This document shows, piece by piece, positions 1 to 5,400 of a stretch of 15,658 nucleotides of DNA. Origin of the DNA: JABDGC01 sp964466595. Its GTDB lineage: Bacteria; Pseudomonadota; Gammaproteobacteria; DSM-16500. The notes under the pieces were generated by a model. It was not told where the DNA came from. It saw only the letters and a program-made list of their open reading frames with translations, and did no database searches. The position numbers and the translations under genes were made by a program. Numbering within the stretch: position 1 is the first letter of the stretch; each line of letters begins with the position of its first letter. The DNA lies in the NCBI GenBank assembly GCA_964466595.1, contig CAYXNR010000051.1:1-15658 (forward strand), in the 5' to 3' direction.

Positions 1-2
1 AT

Positions 3-746
3 GTTGGCTTAAAACCAGGGATAGTAAAGGGAGAAGAGCAGGGTGCTGTTGAAAGCTTAATTGCAGTAGCCGGACTTTCTCGAGATGAAGTGGCGGAACA
101 ATTAAAAGTCCTAACCTCAGAAGAAGCCATCCGGGAAAATGAGGCAAGAAATCAGCAGATTCTGAAGGCCATTAAAAGATTTGGAGAGGGGATTATTGCC
201 TTAGAAAGTAAAGGTGACGATAGTTTGGAACAGTTTCAAGCAAAGTGTCAACCGCTGATTGATCAGCTTGAAAAAGATTTAAGGCCTGATGCTAATCGAG
301 TGCTTATTTCAGGGTATATTTTCGACCCGATGATTTTAAAAGAAACACTGGATTGGTATGACACCAATTTTAATCGCTTTAGTGATTGGAGCCAAAGGGA
401 CGTATTTATAATCAATGGCTATGGTAAATTGCAAGCGCAGTTATCTTCACGTGATGCCCAGGTTGTGCGTGATGGGATTGGTCCAGCGGTGGATAGAGGC
501 AAGATTCCTCCTCGTACTTTAAATAACGCAGATGGTTCTTCTTATTTCTATAATCCTCAATCGCGGTTAGGCATTGATTTTTTTGTTGGATATTACGGCG
601 GCGGGGCGGGGCGCGCCGGGGGCGACGTGCGGCGAAGGCCGGGCGGGCGGCGGGTTGGAAAGCTTATGTCGAACAAAAACAGCAGTCTTGCAAGACTTAT
701 GCGGCCACAGGCCCAAGCCAAGCAGAACCGCTGCTCAATAATGTAA
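3..746 (+). CDS. Family A hypothetical protein, 3' part only (cut by window edge)
   Basis: The reading frame is open from base 3 without a stop, so the gene begins upstream of the window; the GTG at 90 is only the first internal start-like codon. The product closely matches the split gene at 11320-12505: both contain AVE(S/R)L(I/V)AV(A/T)GLSR followed by EVAEQLKV, then a charged helical stretch with QQIL, KRFGE and LEKDL, then SGYIFD, ILKETLDWY and NGYGKLQ. It is probably the C-terminal half of a Legionella effector-like protein whose N-terminus is seen at 11320. Residues encoded by about 597-653 are Gly/Arg-rich and do not match the paralogue, although the segment between the shared DFF and SNK motifs has almost the same length (84 against 87 nt). 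After it, homology resumes (SNKNSSLARLM). The stop lies in a different place from the 12505 copy. Function is unknown. The frame is secure; the integrity of the C-terminal part is not. Confidence 0.75.
   Translation, partial: VGLKPGIVKGEEQGAVESLIAVAGLSRDEVAEQLKVLTSEEAIRENEARNQQILKAIKRFGEGIIALESKGDDSLEQFQAKCQPLIDQLEKDLRPDANRVLISGYIFDPMILKETLDWYDTNFNRFSDWSQRDVFIINGYGKLQAQLSSRDAQVVRDGIGPAVDRGKIPPRTLNNADGSSYFYNPQSRLGIDFFVGYYGGGAGRAGGDVRRRPGGRRVGKLMSNKNSSLARLMRPQAQAKQNRCSIM
597..653. other. Extremely GC-rich tract inside family A gene
   Basis: By hand count only four of 57 bases are A or T, in a window that is otherwise clearly AT-rich, and G far exceeds C on this strand. In the paralogue the matching bases (about 12335-12391) have ordinary composition and encode CISLGALYAYPLFPYH-like sequence. 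The tract ends exactly where the 113-bp repeat begins. It may be a run of miscalled bases or a bad contig join, or a real replacement. Confidence 0.7.
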
Positions 747-765
747 CCCGTTTTTGAAGCAATCC
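653..765 (+). repeat. 113-bp repeat, copy 1 (family A 3' end)
   Basis: These 113 bases match 13162-13274 with three substitutions by eye. The repeat starts at ggttggaaagctt, covers the last ~30 codons and stop of the family A frame, and ends at gaagcaatcc, after which the two loci differ. A more diverged version of the coding part is present at about 12395-12470. Both near-identical copies are preceded directly by a GC-rich tract. Confidence 0.85.
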
Positions 766-866
766 TGCTGCAATAGCGGCTGGATTGATCTCCCAGTCGT
801 GAATAGGAATAACCGGTTGCCTTGCTTGTTCAGCAGTTCTTCTGCTGCTTCTTTCTTTATGATGAC
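748..866 (-). pseudogene. Possible decayed minus-strand coding remnant
   Basis: Read on the minus strand directly after the stop of the 867-1379 gene, the same frame gives IIKKEAAEELLNKQ. The neighbouring frame from about 819 to 748 gives a protein-like stretch including PVIPIHDWEINPAAIAAG followed by LLQKR. Joining them needs one frameshift near 820. This could be an eroded C-terminal extension of the upstream gene or of another gene; the support is only the protein-like look of the translation. Confidence 0.25.
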
Positions 867-1379
867 TTAAAGTGAAGTGCGCTGTTTTTTTTGTTTGTGT
901 GTATCGCTTACAGTGCTTATTTGCTTTTTATCAGCATCAGAAAAGAATTTACTTTTATTTGCTAGCTGCTTCGGTTTCGGATTGAATTGCTGTGCTCGCT
1001 GTCGCAGCGGGTATCGCGAGGCTACCTCTTCCTTTTGTTCTTCTTCATGGTCAGAATCTGAATCCTGCTGTGCTTGTAAGGGGGTTTGTGTCTGCACTGA
1101 TTTTTTCATAATCGGTCTTCCCACCGCAAATTGTGGCATTCCCACTCCCACCGGTGCTTCTGCAGCAGATAAGAAATTTACCAATTTCACAGCTGATCGC
1201 AAAAGACTTAGGTTTTCTTCAAATATTTTTTCCTGTCGCTTTAATTCTACGAGGCGTGCTCTACTTTGGCGTTTTCTATAGGTTACATAATTAACTGGCT
1301 TAACTCCATTAGCCGTAGCTTCATTAAAGTATTCAATGTATTTTTGGTGTAAGTTTTCATCGTATTTTCGTTTTGTCAT
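867..1379 (-). CDS. Hypothetical basic/charged protein, 170 aa
   Basis: I do not recognise this protein. The N-terminal ~75 residues are basic and predicted helical (KRKYDENLHQKYIEYFNEA, then TYRKRQSRARLVELKRQ), which could be a helix-turn-helix-like or coiled-coil segment. The middle is hydrophobic and Gly/Pro-containing (APVGVGMPQFAVGRP), followed by an acidic run (DSDSDHEEEQKEE) and a Lys/Arg-rich tail ending KQKKQRTSL. There is no signal peptide or membrane segment. I chose the ATG at 1379; a TTG four codons earlier (1391) is in frame but neither has a convincing Shine-Dalgarno. An open frame on the opposite strand (877-1281) is Cys/Ser-rich and looks like a shadow. The gene is divergent from the VOC gene across an AT-rich gap. 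A DNA- or nucleic-acid-binding role is only a guess from charge. Confidence 0.65.
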   Translation of the reverse strand: MTKRKYDENLHQKYIEYFNEATANGVKPVNYVTYRKRQSRARLVELKRQEKIFEENLSLLRSAVKLVNFLSAAEAPVGVGMPQFAVGRPIMKKSVQTQTPLQAQQDSDSDHEEEQKEEVASRYPLRQRAQQFNPKPKQLANKSKFFSDADKKQISTVSDTHKQKKQRTSL

Positions 1380-1410
1380 AAATTTAACCAAATTATTAAT
1401 ATTAGGGAAA

Positions 1411-1429
1411 TAATAAAACTATTTTATTA
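1411..1429. promoter_or_regulatory. AT-rich palindrome in divergent intergenic region
   Basis: taataaaa and ttttatta form a perfect 8-bp inverted repeat with a 3-nt spacer, in the gap between the divergent genes at 1379 and 1528. It could be an operator or simply an AT-rich chance palindrome. Confidence 0.25.
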
Positions 1430-1504
1430 AGAAATTATTAAGACCTGCTTAATTTATTGAATAGATAAGAAAAAGAAGCTAATTGATCGGTTTGCCAGGA
1501 GTAA

Positions 1505-1522
1505 TATGGCGCTCCATGGCTA
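1505..1522 (+). other. Possible five-codon leader ORF (MALHG)
   Basis: An ATG at 1505 follows a good Shine-Dalgarno (aggag, 1496-1500) at proper spacing and reads five codons to a TAG at 1520-1522, five bases before the ATG of the VOC gene, which has no good ribosome site of its own. Translation of the VOC gene may depend on reinitiation after this short frame. Confidence 0.25.
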
Positions 1523-1527
1523 GATGA

Positions 1528-1914
1528 ATGAAGTTTGGTTATACCATTATTTATGTGTCTGATGTTGAAGCAACAATTAATTTTTATCAAAGAGCTTTTG
1601 AATTAGAGAAAAGTTTTTTACATGAAAGCAAACAATATGGCGAATTAAATACGGGCGATATAAAACTCGCATTTGCATCTAATTCTTTAGCTGAATCAAA
1701 TGGAGTTAAATTTATAAAAAATGATACTACGAAAGAAGCTGCTGGATTTGAAATTGCCTTGATTGCAAATGATGTAAAGCAAGGCTATAAACATGCTATT
1801 AGTAATGGTGCAATTACAGTAAAAGAACCAGCCGTAAAGCCATGGGGTCAGGAAGTGGCTTATGTTCGAGATCTTAATGGTATTGTTATTGAGATATGTA
1901 GTCCTAGGGGTTAA
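1528..1914 (+). CDS. VOC/glyoxalase-fold protein
   Basis: A 128-residue protein of the vicinal oxygen chelate superfamily (glyoxalase I / bleomycin resistance / dioxygenase fold). Visible are the opening strand and helix with 'YVSDVEATINFYQRAF', a second half starting near 'GFEIALIANDV', and the family's closing strand RDLNGIVIEI, where E122 sits at the usual metal-ligand position. The length fits a single-chain VOC protein that forms its metal site in a dimer. The fold is clear but the substrate cannot be told; such proteins include glyoxalases, antibiotic-binding proteins and many of unknown role. It is likely cytosolic. The ATG at 1528 is chosen because it starts the first beta strand of the fold; the Shine-Dalgarno upstream serves a short leader frame. 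The next gene starts 2 nt after this stop, so the two are probably one transcript. Confidence 0.9.
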   Translation: MKFGYTIIYVSDVEATINFYQRAFELEKSFLHESKQYGELNTGDIKLAFASNSLAESNGVKFIKNDTTKEAAGFEIALIANDVKQGYKHAISNGAITVKEPAVKPWGQEVAYVRDLNGIVIEICSPRG

Positions 1915-1916
1915 TT

Positions 1917-2216
1917 ATGGCAAAAAGCAAATCCTGTAAAGCAAACAATGATCTTTTAAGTCTCATGAATATCGGGGCTGCAACTTACCAAGATTTGCAT
2001 TTACTAAAGATTAACTCAATTCACCAGCTTGCTGATGCTTGTGCTGATGAATTATATATTCGTTTACAACGAATAACAGGCCAGTTTCATGATCCGTGTG
2101 TATGGGATATATTTGCTGCGGCTATAAATGAGGCTCGTACTGGTAAAAAGCAACCTTGGTGGGAATGGACCAAAATCCGTAAAAAAAGAGAATTAGAACG
2201 GACTTTTTGTACTTAA
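1917..2216 (+). CDS. Helix-hairpin-helix protein, Cdd1 (pathogenicity locus) type
   Basis: A 99-residue protein with a helix-hairpin-helix-like start (LMNIGAATYQDLHLLKINSI) followed by the hallmark of the small Cdd1 'pathogenicity locus' family: TGQFHDPCVWDIFAAAI, then a Trp-rich end (KQPWWEW). From family knowledge these are small proteins with a TfoX-C-like HhH domain; their function is not established and nucleic-acid binding is inferred from the fold. The ATG is 2 nt after the stop of the VOC gene, and tagggg at 1905-1910 in the end of that gene can serve as ribosome site, pointing to translational coupling. The last ~20 residues are basic (KIRKKRELERT). Confidence 0.85.
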   Translation: MAKSKSCKANNDLLSLMNIGAATYQDLHLLKINSIHQLADACADELYIRLQRITGQFHDPCVWDIFAAAINEARTGKKQPWWEWTKIRKKRELERTFCT

Positions 2217-2270
2217 AAGGCCGTCGCATTTATTTGGTGAGACTCACTGAATTCCTTAATCAGGTAATAA

Positions 2271-2290
2271 CCGGTAAGACCGTTTACCGG
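2271..2290 (+). terminator. Weak hairpin after the VOC/Cdd1 pair
   Basis: ccggtaa and ttaccgg form a perfect 7-bp stem with a 6-nt loop about 55 bases after the Cdd1-like stop. It lacks a proper T-run (cttagtcgtttt follows), so termination is doubtful. The same bases include two gtaa motifs ten bases apart (2264 and 2274), the spacing of CpxR-type boxes, but with imperfect halves. Confidence 0.25.
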
Positions 2291-2318
2291 CTTAGTCGTT
2301 TTGCACATGTCTGGGTTT

Positions 2319-2338
2319 ATTTAAATTGCCATTTAAAT
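2319..2338. promoter_or_regulatory. Duplicated atttaaat operator-like site
   Basis: The 8-bp palindrome atttaaat occurs twice, separated by tgcc, about 65-85 bases before the start of the large J-domain/PP2C gene and just upstream of its likely -10 box. It is both a direct and an inverted repeat, as expected of a dimeric regulator's site, though AT-rich DNA makes chance occurrences fairly common. Confidence 0.25.
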
Positions 2339-2367
2339 TAGACACTTATGCAGCAATCTTTTTACAC

Positions 2368-2397
2368 TATACTTAAAAATATAGAAGTAAATGGAGA
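2368..2397 (+). promoter_or_regulatory. -10 box and ribosome site of the large gene
   Basis: A good -10 (tatact, 2368-2373) lies 30 bases before the ATG at 2404; no convincing -35 is seen at 16-18 bases upstream, so an activator may be needed. The Shine-Dalgarno ggaga (2393-2397) is 6 bases from the ATG and fixes the start. Confidence 0.45.
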
Positions 2398-2403
2398 CCT
2401 GTA

Positions 2404-5400
2404 ATGCCTATCAAAGCAGAAAACCAAGCGATAATTGCTGCTATTCTCGAAAGGGTTCCTTTTGATAAAGAAAAAACAACTTTGCCAGAACTTAGCTTAG
2501 CGAAGAAGAAAGAAGTTCTAGGGTTGAAGGAGCAAGAAGATTTAACTGAACAAGCTATTAAAGAAGCCTATAAAAAACTCGCGCTGCACGTTCATCCAGA
2601 TAAACAAGGATATGATCTGAGTGATGATGAAAGGAAAACCGTATATCACGCTTGGTCGGTATTAAGTAATTCCTATCAAAAACTCTTACTCTATTTAAAA
2701 AATCCGAATCAAAATCAAAATGATTTCCTTACCGAAGAAAGCCCTTACGTGAAGGGAGCGATAGTAGCAGCGCTGCGAGAGAAATTTTGTAAGCTGGGTG
2801 GAATTAATATTCAGAAAGTAGGAGAAACCATAGAGTCTAATGCTAAGACAATTGAGAAAGCCTTTGAAGGTATTTTTCCTGAAACAGATAAAGGAAGAAA
2901 TGAAAAAGAGAAAATGGAAGAATTAATTCGGTTAATTTTCCCTCAAGAATATCTTCCATCTTCTACCATCAGCGAAAAAAAAACAAGCGCTGAATGGCTA
3001 GCGGAAAAAACATTTTTAGAAAATATTATAGCTAATAATCCAGAATTAGAAGAAAAAATATCCGCAAATTTTAATAAAATCTGTCACTCATTTATGGGGA
3101 AGGTTTTTAAAGAAATGGAAGAAAAATTTTCTACTTTAGGAGAGCTCCAAGAATTAAAAGATTTCAAGGTAACCTCCTTCAAAAATTTTATTAGTCTAGC
3201 TTGTAAATTAGATGAGGAGGCTATTGAAAACTTTCCAGATGATCCAGAATATATTGCCCTTTTAGATGATTTTATAAAAAAGAATCCTCAAGCAGTCAAC
3301 CAGGTTTTAAATTTAATTGAAAACCTTCATCAAAAATATGGGTCAACTGAAATCGTTAAAGAAACTATCCTTGACTTCATGAAAGTCCTATACGACTCGA
3401 AAAATCGGGATAGCTTTTTCTCCCATTATTCAAAAAATTATGAAGAAAGAAATGAGAGGAACTTAAAAGAAAGCCTTTTAGGGAGTGGCGATATAGATTT
3501 TTCTTATGGCTTAATTCATCATGTTCAAAAAAGACTGAGTACCATAGAAAAATTTATGCCCATCTTGGCTGGACCCAACCCAGTTGCTGAAATGGCTGAT
3601 TCGCGTGCTCTGGCTGACAAGCTTCATGAGCTTCGCACTGAATTAGTTAGCTTACACCCTGGCGCAGAAGAGCATATTTTTTATCCTAAATACATGAAAG
3701 ACGCTATAAGACTAGTGCAAGCTGGTTCGCCAGAATTAATGAATAAATCATATGAAATTTATGGTGTTGGTGGTTCAATGATTGCTGATGCCGTTAGACT
3801 CATACAGCATGAAATTTCTCGAACAGAATGGTTTCTGAAAGCTGCGAGGAAGCAAGAAGATAAAAAAGAAAAAGAGGCAATGGAAATAACTCTGAGTAAA
3901 AAGAACAATTTTCACCAGGAACTGACTCAGTTATCAGAAAGGGCAATAAAAAATCTAGCCACTCAAGAGGAAAAATATTATCAGGTCTGGCCAGCAGGTA
4001 AAGATTATTACATCTTCTGCGGCGTAAGAACCTCCGATCCGGATTCATTTTATATTGAGTTTGTTGATAAAAAGACGAGAACGATGCTTCATCAACTTAC
4101 CTTGAAGGAGGGAAAAGTGACTTCGTTCATGAATGGAGAGTCTTGTTCACCAGCAATGCATTTAAACTATATGGAAAATGAATCAATCGTAGAACTTTTA
4201 GAAGCACAGATACCCCAGTTAAAGGCAGCACAGGAGGAGAAAAAAGAAGAGGAAAAAGTTGACGAAGCGGTCGTCAAACCTGTCGAGATGGTTATTCCAC
4301 TTGATGAAAAGAATTCATTTCATCAAGAACTAGCTCAGTTATCCACTAGAGTCAGAAAAAATCTGAGATTGAAGGATACAAAATGTTATACGATAGAGGA
4401 CCAACCTCATAAGGGCCGGCGCATCGAATGCGGGGTAAGAACATCGGATCCAGATTCATTTTATATTGAGCTTCATGATGATACTAAAAATTCAGATACG
4501 ATGTATTGTCAAATTTCCTTGAAGAATGGAAATTTTACTACATATATGAATGGTAAAACCTATCCGCCAGGAGCTTATTTGACTATGGTGGAGCAAAATA
4601 AAATTTTAGGCATCTTGCAAGAAAAACTACCAAAACTAGAAGCACAGAAAGCGCCACCAACTAGGTCAAGGGGAGCGGCGCTTCCTAAACCCGTGGTAAT
4701 GCAAATTCCTATCGATAAAAAAAATGATTTTGACAAAGAACTAGGTGAATTATCAGAAGAAGTCAAAGCATATATGAGATCCAGGAAAAGTTGGGATGAT
4801 AAATTTTATAGGAAAATTCTATCGGAGGATAAAGATTACTATATCGTATGCGGAGTAAGAGCATTAGATCCAAGCTCATTTTATATAGAGCTACGTCATA
4901 GAGGAGAAGGCGAACCAAATAATATGTTTCATCAGATTACCTTGAAGGATGGAGAGATTACTTCATATATCAATAAAGAAGTTCCCCCAGGAGATCATTT
5001 AGAATTCATTAGAGATGAGGGTGTTGTAAAGATCTTAAAAACAACACTGAGCGAAATAAAGGACGCAGAGGTCCAAGCCAAAGTGGCAAAAGCAGAAGCA
5101 GCAAAAGCAGAAGCGGTAAAAGTAGAAACGGTAAAAGCAGAAGCAATAAAAATAGTTCCCAAACCAAAATCACCGCCAAATCTAAAACATTTATATGAAG
5201 GGCAAGAAAAAATAGGCCAGGATTATACTGAAGCCATCCTCTTGCCTGATGAGAAAACAATACTGGGTATCTGTGAAGTGAATGGAAATAGCCTACACAG
5301 AAGTCAGGAAGATGCAATCGCTTATGAAGCAGGTGAGTCTTCAGAACAGTTTTCAAAACTAACTGCAGCTGAACAAGAAGCAGTGATGAAAACAACCTTT

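Noticed and set aside
585..668. Diversity-generating retroelement variable region at the GC-rich tract
   Set aside because: Such systems change adenines against a template repeat; here whole bases become G/C, no template with the remaining sequence is found, and no reverse transcriptase is present in the window.
877..1281. 134-codon plus-strand frame opposite the 867-1379 gene
   Set aside because: Its product is Cys/Ser/Phe-rich without domain character and it has no ribosome site; the minus-strand protein has a normal charged helical composition.
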